This document shows, piece by piece, positions 6,532 to 14,524 of a stretch of 19,059 bases of DNA. Origin of the DNA: JANWKQ01 sp040376605 (GTDB lineage Bacteria > Bacteroidota > Bacteroidia > CAIKAF01); contig JBEIQI010000034.1 of assembly GCA_040376605.1 (NCBI GenBank), forward strand, positions 1 through 19,059. Reading direction: 5' to 3'. Every line of letters begins with the position of its first letter. The stretch's first letter is position 1. The position numbers and the translations under genes were made by a program. The notes beneath the pieces are model-generated. The model did no database searches, was not told the origin of the DNA, and saw only the letters and a list, made by a program, of their open reading frames with translations.

Positions 6532-8337
6532 TTATCTCACCACTAATTTCTGACTCATCGTCCCTTCGTTGGTCGCCGCAACTACCATATAGACTCCGGC
6601 ACTCCAGGTTTCGGTATTGATGAAAAATTTACTGTCGCCCATTTTAAAATCTCCCTGGTAAATTTCCTGAACCATTTTTCCATTTAAATCGGTTACATAT
6701 ATTTTACCGCTTAAAGCCCTATCCGTATGGAATGGTATACAGGTAATTCCATGACTTGGATTTGGAAATAATCCTGCCGAAAATACTCCACCTAAATTTT
6801 CCTCGATATTGGCGCTGCTAAACAATACTTTAAAATGATACCAACCATCGGGTGCTACAATTGGACGAACTTGTGTTTTTCCATTGGTAGCGTTTCCTTC
6901 GATATAATAATAAATGGTGGTTCCCATCGCTTGCGCTGGGATATTTCCACTCCATTGATCAGTACTTGCATTGGTTAAGGTCATGGATACATTGTTCCAT
7001 GGCAATAAGGTATCGGTGGTCCAATATAAATTGGCTGAACTAATACCGGTAGTATGTTTGATAAATGCATTTACCGTATATGGATTTACATTATCATAGG
7101 TATCCGTTAAGCTGCCATGTTGAATTAATAATGGATCATCAACTCCAACAAAATGTGTGATGCAATGGATGACGCCACTTTGAGAAATGATGTTCTGATC
7201 TAAATCAGGATTTCCACTTGCATTATCCGCATCGATGGTTTTAATGGTATATCCCGGACAATTTTCTTTGATAATTCTGATGGCCGTTGTATCATACTGT
7301 GTACGATATAAAGGCATGATAATGGACTTGTTGACAAAGGTAAAATTGGTATAAGTTCTATAGTTGGCACTGGGTGCATAATTTCCACCGGTACTTGGTG
7401 GCATAGGTATACGTACCACTTTATAAGGAGTGCCAAAGGCAGTATTAAATCCACTTAATAAATATTGGATATTGGCCTCTAACTGTGGACCATCGGATAC
7501 ACCCACTGGAAATTCGCCTACCAACATAGTAGTTTCGTCTAATAATTTCATGTGCATATCTATATGATGTATTCCATCATAAGGCAAGGTTTCCATTAAA
7601 TAATAACGGTCGAGTCCCATCCAATCCAACAACATATCTTTTACTTCGTTGGTATCTTTACCCGGTGAATAATAACTATTGCCCGGAGCATTTTCTTCTA
7701 TTTCTAGTTCACTGGCAAAATAAGTACCCATACCATCTGTTAAAAAATTTCCACCGGTATTGACTAATTCATATGGGGGAGCAAGGGTTCTGTACAAATC
7801 AATACCTAATAAAGCAGCATATGCCACTGGTATATCATCATCTGCCGGACGTGGACGGTTATAAATCCAATCAACTAAAAAGATAGAATCAACATCGTTT
7901 CTATACACTGTATTTGCTCCATAGTCTCTTATCCAAATGGAATTATAGGCCACTTCTATAAATTTTAAATTAGATGTAAGGGGGATAGAATAATTAGATA
8001 AATTGGTCTTTACAACATTGGAATCGGTGCAATGGATAATGACTTTACATTGAGTTTGAGCCTCTCTTACAATCTCTCTTAAGATGGCGGGATATCCGGT
8101 CCAAGTAATGGTTAGGGCCTCTAATTCTTCCCAACCGGCCATGGTTCTGATATCACCTCCCGGTGGGGTTAATATGGTGGCTCTATCATTAGCACCTGCA
8201 TATCTGCTTTGCATATAAGCAGGAATCAAGGCTTCTTCGCCCGGTGCAAAACCTTGTGGTAAAATATCATTTTGTTGTGCTTGGGCAAATCCCAATAGTG
8301 CGGCAAAACCAGTGGTGAGTATAAGTTTTTTAAGCAT
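6532..8337 (-). CDS. T9SS-exported peptidylarginine deiminase-like protein (agmatine deiminase superfamily)
   Basis: 601 aa. Signal peptide 1-20 (ends AQAQ). The deiminase domain (about 60-415, PAD_porph/guanidino-modifying fold) shows four landmarks: WIRDYG (135-140, D138), GGNFLTDGMGT (195-205), HHIDMHMK (257-264, H258 and D260) and GVIHCITH (388-395, nucleophile C392). Order and spacing match the D130/H236/D238/C351 set I recall for Porphyromonas gingivalis PPAD. The segment YNRPRP (159-164) matches the PPAD region whose two arginines bind the substrate's C-terminal carboxylate, arguing for peptidyl-arginine rather than free agmatine. A probable Ig-like domain (about 430-505) and a type A T9SS sorting domain (523-601; FPNPSHG) follow, the same order as PPAD. 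It is therefore probably a surface or released enzyme converting arginine residues to citrulline plus ammonia. Deimination of agmatine or another guanidino compound remains possible. Confidence 0.9.
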   Translation of the reverse strand: MLKKLILTTGFAALLGFAQAQQNDILPQGFAPGEEALIPAYMQSRYAGANDRATILTPPGGDIRTMAGWEELEALTITWTGYPAILREIVREAQTQCKVIIHCTDSNVVKTNLSNYSIPLTSNLKFIEVAYNSIWIRDYGANTVYRNDVDSIFLVDWIYNRPRPADDDIPVAYAALLGIDLYRTLAPPYELVNTGGNFLTDGMGTYFASELEIEENAPGNSYYSPGKDTNEVKDMLLDWMGLDRYYLMETLPYDGIHHIDMHMKLLDETTMLVGEFPVGVSDGPQLEANIQYLLSGFNTAFGTPYKVVRIPMPPSTGGNYAPSANYRTYTNFTFVNKSIIMPLYRTQYDTTAIRIIKENCPGYTIKTIDADNASGNPDLDQNIISQSGVIHCITHFVGVDDPLLIQHGSLTDTYDNVNPYTVNAFIKHTTGISSANLYWTTDTLLPWNNVSMTLTNASTDQWSGNIPAQAMGTTIYYYIEGNATNGKTQVRPIVAPDGWYHFKVLFSSANIEENLGGVFSAGLFPNPSHGITCIPFHTDRALSGKIYVTDLNGKMVQEIYQGDFKMGDSKFFINTETWSAGVYMVVAATNEGTMSQKLVVR

Positions 8338-8397
8338 AGCTTCAATATTATATAACTAAGGTAGATTATTTTTTTAAAATAACCATATTTGAAGGCT

Positions 8398-8560
8398 TGG
8401 TTAGCCGGATGCGCTGCCGGGTGAAGGGGTAGCTTGGCTTTGGCGTGAGGCTTAACAGCCTTATTCTTGCCGAGTTAAGGGCAGGAAAACCAGGCAAGGT
8501 TTAGGCAGTTGCCTCCCGCCAAAGGCAACTGCAACCGAAACACGGCTTAAGCGCCAAAAA
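8398..8560. repeat. GC-rich intergenic element, possibly a dispersed REP-like repeat
   Basis: This stretch between divergently transcribed genes is about 55 % GC (88 of 160 bases in 8401-8560) in a window of about 37 %. It contains a perfect 10-bp stem (8505-8514 with 8523-8532, loop CCCGCCAA) and a weaker outer pair CTTAAC/GTTAAG (8451-8456 with 8474-8479). No convincing coding frame is seen. Composition and hairpins resemble the GC-rich intergenic repeats found in many copies in AT-rich Bacteroidota genomes, but only one copy is visible here, so the repeat nature is inferred. Confidence 0.5.
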
Positions 8561-8570
8561 AAAGAAATGT

Positions 8571-8578
8571 TACATTTG
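8571..8578 (+). promoter_or_regulatory. -7 promoter box of ftcD
   Basis: TACATTTG is a perfect TAnnTTTG box ending 19 bases before the ATG at 8598. Transcription would start near 8583. No clear -33 motif is seen; the GC-rich element ends about ten bases upstream of the box, so it may influence this promoter. Confidence 0.6.
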
Positions 8579-8597
8579 GACCAGAAATTTTTATTCC

Positions 8598-10277
8598 ATG
8601 AAACGTTTAATTGAATGTGTACCCAATTTTTCTGAAGGCAGAGACCAGAATATCATAGATAAAATTGCCGCTTCTATTGCTGCAGTGGATGGCGTAAAAC
8701 TATTAGATGTTGACCCTGGAAAAGCAACGAACCGAACCGTTATGACCATGGTAGGGGAACCTGAAAGGGTTATTGAAGCTGCTTTTCAAGCCATTAAAAC
8801 GGCTGCTGAATTAATTGATATGAGCAAACATAGTGGTGAACATCCACGAATGGGGGCTACGGATGTTTGTCCGCTGGTGCCTATTAGTGGGGTAACCATG
8901 GAAGAATGTGTGCATTTTGCACATATACTGGGCGAAAGGGTAGGCAAGGAGTTGGGCATCAGTGGTTATTTTTATGAAGCTGCCGCTAAATCGCCTCAGC
9001 GAAGAAATTTGGCGGATATTAGGGCTGGTGAATACGAAGGATTGGTGAAAAAAATAATTGATCCGGCATGGAAACCTGATTTTGGTCCGGCTGCCTTTCA
9101 TGCCAAAGCAGGTGCTACCGTTATTGGGGCCCGTAATTTTTTAATTGCTTATAATGTAAATTTAAATACTACCAGCACGCGCAGAGCGAATGCTATTGCT
9201 TTTGATGTTAGAGAACAAGGCAGGATGCAAACGGATGCCAATGGAAAAAATATTTTAGATGCTCAAGGTGAACCGATTCGAATTCCGGGAACACTTAAAT
9301 CGGTAAAAGCCATTGGTTGGTTTATTGAGGAATATGGGGTGGCTCAAATTTCGATGAATTTAACGGATGTTACCGTAACCCCTGTACATATTGCATTTGA
9401 TGAGGTTTGTAACAAAGCTCAAGCACGTGGTATTAGAGTTACCGGTTCGGAATTGGTTGGGTTGATTCCTTTACAATCTTTAGTTGAGGCGGGTAAATAT
9501 TTCTTAAAAAAACAACAAAGAAGTACGGGTGTTCCTGAAAGTGAATTGATAAAAATTGCGGTAAAATCTTTGGGCTTGGATGAATTAAAATCCTTTGACC
9601 CGGAGAAAAAAATTATTGAATATTTAATAAGGGATGAGGGTAACAAAAAATTAGTGTCGATGTCGGTTGAAAAATTTGCAGATGAAACTTCATCGGAATC
9701 ACCTGCACCCGGCGGAGGTTCTGTAGCGGCTCTTTGTGGTAGCATGGGGGCTGCTTTGGCAACTATGGTGGCCAACCTATCGTCGCATAAAAGAGGTTGG
9801 GACGATAAATGGGAGTTTTATAGTAACTGGGCCGATAAAGGACAAGCCCTTAAAAATAAACTCATCCATTTGGTAGATGAAGATACGGCTGCCTTTAATA
9901 AAATTATGGATGCTTTTCAGTTACCAAATGGTACGGATGAAGAAAAAACCATTCGTAAACAAGCGGTGCAAGAGGCCACTAAATATGCTACTGAAATTCC
10001 GTTTTTGGTAATGCAAACGATTTATGAAACTCTACAAGTTATTGAGGCCATGGCAAATGAAGGAATGAAATCGTCTATTAGCGATATTGGTGTAGGGGCG
10101 CTATGTGCTCAAGCCGGCGTTGGGGGGGCCTTTTTAAATGTAAAAATTAATGCGGCCGGATTGGTAGATAAGGATTTTGCGCAGGATATTTTATCGAAAG
10201 GACAAAAGATTTACGAGGATACTGGGATTGAGGTGAAAAAAATATTAGATTTAGTGAATCAAAAGATTGGGGTATAG
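8598..10277 (+). CDS. ftcD: Bifunctional glutamate formimidoyltransferase / formimidotetrahydrofolate cyclodeaminase
   Basis: 559 aa, close to the 541 aa of the human two-domain enzyme. The N-terminal transferase part (about 1-325) begins with RLIECVPNFSEGRD and includes HSGEHPRMGATDVCPLVP (78-95), where H82 matches the catalytic histidine known in mammalian FTCD. The C-terminal cyclodeaminase part (about 354-555) begins near SVEKFADETSSESPAPGGGS and continues with the helical core DEDTAAFNKIM (427-437). It transfers the formimino group of formiminoglutamate, the end product of histidine degradation, to tetrahydrofolate, then releases ammonia to give 5,10-methenyl-THF. It is cytoplasmic. No other hut gene is adjacent. 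It has its own promoter box at 8571-8578. The next gene follows after 41 bases and may be cotranscribed, though it is functionally unrelated. Confidence 0.95.
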   Translation: MKRLIECVPNFSEGRDQNIIDKIAASIAAVDGVKLLDVDPGKATNRTVMTMVGEPERVIEAAFQAIKTAAELIDMSKHSGEHPRMGATDVCPLVPISGVTMEECVHFAHILGERVGKELGISGYFYEAAAKSPQRRNLADIRAGEYEGLVKKIIDPAWKPDFGPAAFHAKAGATVIGARNFLIAYNVNLNTTSTRRANAIAFDVREQGRMQTDANGKNILDAQGEPIRIPGTLKSVKAIGWFIEEYGVAQISMNLTDVTVTPVHIAFDEVCNKAQARGIRVTGSELVGLIPLQSLVEAGKYFLKKQQRSTGVPESELIKIAVKSLGLDELKSFDPEKKIIEYLIRDEGNKKLVSMSVEKFADETSSESPAPGGGSVAALCGSMGAALATMVANLSSHKRGWDDKWEFYSNWADKGQALKNKLIHLVDEDTAAFNKIMDAFQLPNGTDEEKTIRKQAVQEATKYATEIPFLVMQTIYETLQVIEAMANEGMKSSISDIGVGALCAQAGVGGAFLNVKINAAGLVDKDFAQDILSKGQKIYEDTGIEVKKILDLVNQKIGV

Positions 10278-10318
10278 CGTTCTAAAAAACAGGAGCTGTA
10301 TTTAATCGTCATTTAATT

Positions 10319-12616
10319 ATGTGGAAGAAGTTTATATCTCATCCGATTGTTCGCGGAATTATTTATTTCTTCCCTTTTCAATTATTGATGTTGCATTTGC
10401 AACGGAATCAAATTCTTTTAATTATCTGGCTCATTGTTTTTGGGTTTGTAAGTAACCGATTGGGTGTAGGGTTGGGTATGTCGTATTTATTTATTGTTCC
10501 CGAATATATGGGGAATGTAAGCCCTTATTCGTACGCCTTGGTGGGATTTGCTTTTGGCGGATTTATTACGGCCTTTAATGTCTCCAGTTATGTAATTAAT
10601 AGCCATCGGTTTACTTTTTTGGCTGCGCTTCAGCGTCCATTTTCCAAATATTGCCTCAATAATTTTATCATCCCCACCACAGTAATTATTGTTTACTTAT
10701 TTAATATCTACCACCATTTAAAGGTTTACGAATTAATGTCTCCGGAAAAAATTTATTGGAACCTGCTGGCATTTTTAGGAGGGACTTTTTGTTTTATCCT
10801 TATCTCCGGATTGTATTTTCAATTTTTAAATAAGGATTTTAAAAATTTGTTTGGCTCATCGGCCGATGATGATGAAGGCAAAAGTGTAAGTATCCATTTA
10901 GTAAAGAGTTTTAAATTAGGAATTTTAAAGCGCCATTTTATTGGCCAGGTTACTCGTCGAAGCAGGTATAGAGACGAATGGCCAGTAGCCGCTTATTTCT
11001 GTAATCCATTTAAAATATTACGGACCAAACAAACTGAACATCTAGATAGAGCCAAGCTGTTGATGGTGTTTCAACAAAACCATATTACCGCATCGGTTTT
11101 TGCGGTGATTGTTTTTTTATCGTTGATTTTGTTAGGCGCCTTTAGAGAAAATAAAATTTTTGAATTACCAGCTGCTGCCAGTATGATGCTTTTTGGTACC
11201 ATGGGTATGATGGTGGTGGCCGCCGTACATTTTTTTATGCGAAACTGGTCGACCATATTTTTTATTGCAGGAATTTTATTGCTGAATTTTATTTCGAAGC
11301 ATAGTGATTTTAGAGCCATTAATTATGCTTATGGTTTGGATTATACCCATCTGGCCATTTACGATCCGGAGGCCATGTCGAAGGAAATTATTGAAAGCGG
11401 GAGTTTAGAAAAAGACATCACCTATCATGAAGGCATTTTAGATAATTGGAAAAAAAAGGCTTATGTAAATCTGCAGATTTCATCAAAACCTAAAATGGTG
11501 ATTATTAATTGCAGCGGTGGTGGTTTAAAATCCGCCTTGTGGACTTTTTATAGTTTACAGGTAACCGATCAATTGTTGGAAGGTAAACTTTTACAAAATA
11601 CCGTTTTAATTACCGGATCATCCGGCGGAATGATTGGCGCTTCTTATTTGCGTGAATTGTATTTGCAACAACAATTAGGAGTGATTGATAATTTTTATGA
11701 TCCTACCTGGGGTGATAATATTGCCAAGGATATGCTCAATCCTATTGCCAGTGCCATTGCCTTAAATGATATGTTTTTACGTTGGCAACATTTTACAGAA
11801 GGTAACTATAGATATCCTAAAGACAGAGGTTATGCCTTTGAACGAAAGCTCAATGAAAATACCAACTATGTTTTGGATAAACGTTTGGGTGATTATACCG
11901 AAGTGGAAAGACAGGCCATTATTCCTATGATGTTTTTTTCACCGGCAATTACCAATGATGCTAAAAGGCTCATTATTTCAAGTCAGCCGGTTTCGTTTAT
12001 GAGTTATAATTCTATTGATAATAGCCGACCTGCTTATATTGAGAATATTGAGTTTACCCGTTTATTTAAAGATCAAAATCCATATAACCTAAAATTTACT
12101 TCGGCCATTCGGATGAATGCTACCTTCCCTTATGTATTGCCGGTAGTATCCTTGCCCAGCAGTCCATATTTGGAAATTATGGATGCCGGAATGCGGGATA
12201 ATTATGGTACCCGAACCGCTATGCAATATTTATTTCAAATGCGGGAATGGATCAATGCCAATACCAGTGGAGTAGTGGTAATAAGAATTTCGGATGGAAG
12301 AAAAGTGGATTATGAAAAACAAAGGGCTACTTCGTTATTACAGGATCTATTATCACCCTTAGGTGGATTGGTAGGCAATGTTACCAAAATTCATTTACAA
12401 GAAAACAATCAGCTTATTCAAATGGTGGATGAAGCCTTAAATGTTCCTATGGATATTGTGGAATATAGATTGGGTGATATTAAAGATGCTAAAAAGATTT
12501 CCATGAGCTTTCACCTCACCCCCCGTGAAAAGAAAAAGATAAAAGAAGCTTTTGAAGATAAGGTGATTCAAGATGAGATATTACACCTGAACCAGAACTT
12601 TTTTAAGGTTAAATAA
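10319..12616 (+). CDS. Polytopic membrane protein with C-terminal patatin-like phospholipase domain
   Basis: 765 aa, much longer than a simple patatin domain. Residues 1-330 hold about eight hydrophobic segments (around 12-28, 31-48, 72-90, 117-133, 147-169, 254-274, 284-304, 310-326), with a charged loop at 171-250. The patatin-like domain (about 390-730) has the glycine-rich oxyanion segment CSGGGLKSA (398-406), nucleophile elbow GSSGG (433-437, S435), the segment SAIRMNATFPYVLP (595-608) typical of patatins, and the catalytic aspartate in MDAGMRDNYG (621-630, D622). The Ser435/Asp622 dyad implies a lipid acyl hydrolase tethered to the inner membrane, with phospholipid as the likely substrate. 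The oxyanion motif ends in KS rather than the commoner R/K-G, a small deviation. A weak terminator follows at 12636-12657. The domain call is strong; substrate and biological role are unknown. Confidence 0.85.
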   Translation: MWKKFISHPIVRGIIYFFPFQLLMLHLQRNQILLIIWLIVFGFVSNRLGVGLGMSYLFIVPEYMGNVSPYSYALVGFAFGGFITAFNVSSYVINSHRFTFLAALQRPFSKYCLNNFIIPTTVIIVYLFNIYHHLKVYELMSPEKIYWNLLAFLGGTFCFILISGLYFQFLNKDFKNLFGSSADDDEGKSVSIHLVKSFKLGILKRHFIGQVTRRSRYRDEWPVAAYFCNPFKILRTKQTEHLDRAKLLMVFQQNHITASVFAVIVFLSLILLGAFRENKIFELPAAASMMLFGTMGMMVVAAVHFFMRNWSTIFFIAGILLLNFISKHSDFRAINYAYGLDYTHLAIYDPEAMSKEIIESGSLEKDITYHEGILDNWKKKAYVNLQISSKPKMVIINCSGGGLKSALWTFYSLQVTDQLLEGKLLQNTVLITGSSGGMIGASYLRELYLQQQLGVIDNFYDPTWGDNIAKDMLNPIASAIALNDMFLRWQHFTEGNYRYPKDRGYAFERKLNENTNYVLDKRLGDYTEVERQAIIPMMFFSPAITNDAKRLIISSQPVSFMSYNSIDNSRPAYIENIEFTRLFKDQNPYNLKFTSAIRMNATFPYVLPVVSLPSSPYLEIMDAGMRDNYGTRTAMQYLFQMREWINANTSGVVVIRISDGRKVDYEKQRATSLLQDLLSPLGGLVGNVTKIHLQENNQLIQMVDEALNVPMDIVEYRLGDIKDAKKISMSFHLTPREKKKIKEAFEDKVIQDEILHLNQNFFKVK

Positions 12617-12635
12617 ATCTATAAAAAGGGTCCTT

Positions 12636-12657
12636 AGGGCAGTTGAAATTGCCCTTT
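12636..12657 (+). terminator. Possible weak terminator after the patatin gene
   Basis: AGGGCA (12636-12641) pairs perfectly with TGCCCT (12650-12655) across an 8-base loop, followed by only a short T run. It lies 20 bases after the stop codon. The stem is short and the T tract poor, so termination may be partial. Confidence 0.4.
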
Positions 12658-12780
12658 ATACCCATCTAAGTTGCTTATTGATAGGTGATTAAATTCAGTT
12701 GATCTTTTATTCATATTTACTTGTTCATTTCTTCATATGGCCAGATGGCAATATATCAACTCCTATTGCGATATTGTATT

Positions 12781-13581
12781 ATGTTTATCCCGGTACAAAT
12801 ATCCCCCCATGGAATGTTGGATTTAAGACTGAGTGTTCCTACCGGATTTGATTATGATATTGTTTGGAAAACAAATACCGATGGAATTATTTTTTTCGAT
12901 GAAAAAAAAATGATTCTGCCGTGTGATGAGGATGATTCCATCATTAACCGGGCCTATAAAAAATGCAGTAAATATTTTTTGAAGTCCACAGGAATGGAGA
13001 TTAAAATTAAAAGTTATGATCTCAAATATCCCGAACATATTGCCGCCGCTATTATCATTAAAGAAACGGCCAAAAAATTTATGTATTCCGATGAATGGGC
13101 CATTGGGGTATTTGAAAAGATTTTTGAAGGAAATAATTTTGATCATGCAGCCAGTTATATCTATGCCATCTTAAGGGAAAATGAAGGGGAATATTTTTAT
13201 AATGAAGTGGATAATTCGTTGCAATATGCCCAATTATTAAAGGATCAGGGTAAACTCATTATACGGGTAGACAAACCTTTTGAAATAAAAACCAACGAAC
13301 TCCATCAGGAGAAATTATTTCAGATTCTGGATAACAGTCATCAAATCAACTGGATTACCTATTTGCATGATATGCACATCATTACCAATCAAAAAAAATT
13401 GAACAATTTTTTGGATGAATTGCGTGCCAATGAATTAACCACCCTCGTTTTACCTGCTACCGATGGTTGGAATTATTTAATTATTGTCTATTTTTATCGG
13501 AATAAATCCAAAGGGATGCAGGCCATTATCGAAAAGCTTTATAATAAGTATATGGATATGGAGCCGGTATTCATCGGTTAA
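12781..13581 (+). CDS. Hypothetical protein, first gene of a three-gene operon
   Basis: 266 aa from the ATG at 12781. The frame is open further, with an ATG at 12745 and a TTG at 12721; no ribosome-binding site decides between them, so the start is uncertain. I do not recognise a family. It is soluble, acidic to neutral, with no signal peptide. Visible parts are a beta-rich N-terminus (FIPVQISPHGMLDLRLSVP), a helical stretch with PEHIAAAIIIKETAKKF and the region DEWAIGVFEKIFEGNNFDHA, and a beta/alpha C-terminal third (LTTLVLPATDGWNYLIIVYF). The stop at 13579-13581 is separated by one base from the ATG of the dehydrogenase gene, so the three genes 12781-15507 are probably cotranscribed and translationally coupled. 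That context suggests a part in the same pathway, perhaps envelope glycan or metabolite modification, but nothing in the protein proves it. Confidence 0.75.
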   Translation: MFIPVQISPHGMLDLRLSVPTGFDYDIVWKTNTDGIIFFDEKKMILPCDEDDSIINRAYKKCSKYFLKSTGMEIKIKSYDLKYPEHIAAAIIIKETAKKFMYSDEWAIGVFEKIFEGNNFDHAASYIYAILRENEGEYFYNEVDNSLQYAQLLKDQGKLIIRVDKPFEIKTNELHQEKLFQILDNSHQINWITYLHDMHIITNQKKLNNFLDELRANELTTLVLPATDGWNYLIIVYFYRNKSKGMQAIIEKLYNKYMDMEPVFIG

Positions 13582-13582
13582 T

Positions 13583-14524
13583 ATGAAAGTTTTATTTGTC
13601 GATACAGTCCATCCATATTTAGAGGAACAACTTCTGGAGCATGGTTTTATCTTGGATCATTTTAGCTCCGTGAATAAAGAAGAGTTTTTATCCATCGCAG
13701 GTAATTATGAGGGTTTTATTATTCGTAGCAAATTTCTGTTAGATCAATTTATCCTAGATCGTTGTACTCAGCTAAAATTTATTGCCAGGGCAGGAGCAGG
13801 GATGGAAAATATTGATGTAGCCTATGCCGAAAAAAAAGGGATCGTTTGTTTTAATAGTCCGGAAGGTAATAGGGATGCTGTGGGTGAACATGCTTTAGGG
13901 ATGTTGTTGATTTTGATGAATCATTTAAAACGTGCTGATGCGGAAGTCCGTCAGGGAATTTGGATCAGGGCAGAAAATAGGGGACATGAAATCATGGGTA
14001 AAACCTTGGGGATTATTGGATATGGGAATACCGGTTCGAAATTTGCCAAAAAGCTTTCAGGTTTTGAATGTGAAATCCTGGTTTATGATAAATATAAAAA
14101 GGATATCAAGGATGAATTTGTAAGGGCCACAGAAATGGCTGAAATTTTTCATAGGGCTGATATCCTTAGCTTACATATTCCATTAACGGCAGAAACTAAA
14201 TATTTGGTGAATGCTGATTTTATCAACCAATTTAGAAAACCAATTTACCTAGTGAATACTTCACGAGGGAAAAATTTACATACGGCCGATTTAGTAGAAG
14301 CCCTCAAAACCAAAAAGGTGGTAGGTGCTTGTTTGGATGTTTCGGAATATGAAGCGACCTCCTTCGAAAATATGAATATAAAGGATATGCCGGCACCGAT
14401 GCAATATTTATTGGCTTCAGACAATGTTATTTTAACTCCACATATAGCAGGTTGGACCCATGAGTCGAACTATAAAATGAGTTATTACCTGGCTGAGAAA
14501 ATTCTGGCGACCTTTCATTCCTAA
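13583..14524 (+). CDS. D-2-hydroxyacid dehydrogenase (phosphoglycerate dehydrogenase-like)
   Basis: 313 aa. The ATG at 13583 is chosen because the protein then begins directly with the first strand (MKVLFVDTVHPYLEEQLL). An ATG at 13484 in the same frame would overlap the upstream gene by about 100 bases and add unrelated residues. The NAD-binding site is LGIIGYGNTGSKFA (142-155), with D169 (LVYDKY) at the NAD-selecting position. The catalytic set is R228 (NTSRGK), E257 (29 residues later, as in E. coli SerA) and H287 (LTPHIAGW). It oxidises or reduces a 2-hydroxy/2-keto acid; 3-phosphoglycerate for serine synthesis is one option. It lacks the C-terminal ACT regulatory domain of long SerA enzymes. 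About seven extra residues lie between E257 and H287. Its stop overlaps the next start (TAATG at 14522-14526). The exact substrate is uncertain. Confidence 0.88.
   Translation: MKVLFVDTVHPYLEEQLLEHGFILDHFSSVNKEEFLSIAGNYEGFIIRSKFLLDQFILDRCTQLKFIARAGAGMENIDVAYAEKKGIVCFNSPEGNRDAVGEHALGMLLILMNHLKRADAEVRQGIWIRAENRGHEIMGKTLGIIGYGNTGSKFAKKLSGFECEILVYDKYKKDIKDEFVRATEMAEIFHRADILSLHIPLTAETKYLVNADFINQFRKPIYLVNTSRGKNLHTADLVEALKTKKVVGACLDVSEYEATSFENMNIKDMPAPMQYLLASDNVILTPHIAGWTHESNYKMSYYLAEKILATFHS

Noticed and set aside
9419..9775. Minus-strand open frame of about 118 codons inside ftcD
   Set aside because: It is antisense to a strongly conserved region of ftcD with no independent signals.
10319..12616. 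CBASS-like or other antiphage patatin effector
   Set aside because: No cyclase, sensor or other defence gene is adjacent; the neighbours are ftcD and an unrelated operon.
12823..13146. Minus-strand open frame of about 107 codons
   Set aside because: It lies fully antisense inside the 12781-13581 gene, has odd Phe/Ile/Asn-rich composition and no promoter; taken as a shadow.
13484..13582. Upstream ATG for the dehydrogenase
   Set aside because: It overlaps the preceding gene by about 100 bases and adds residues unlike any dehydrogenase N-terminus; the ATG at 13583 begins directly at the first strand.
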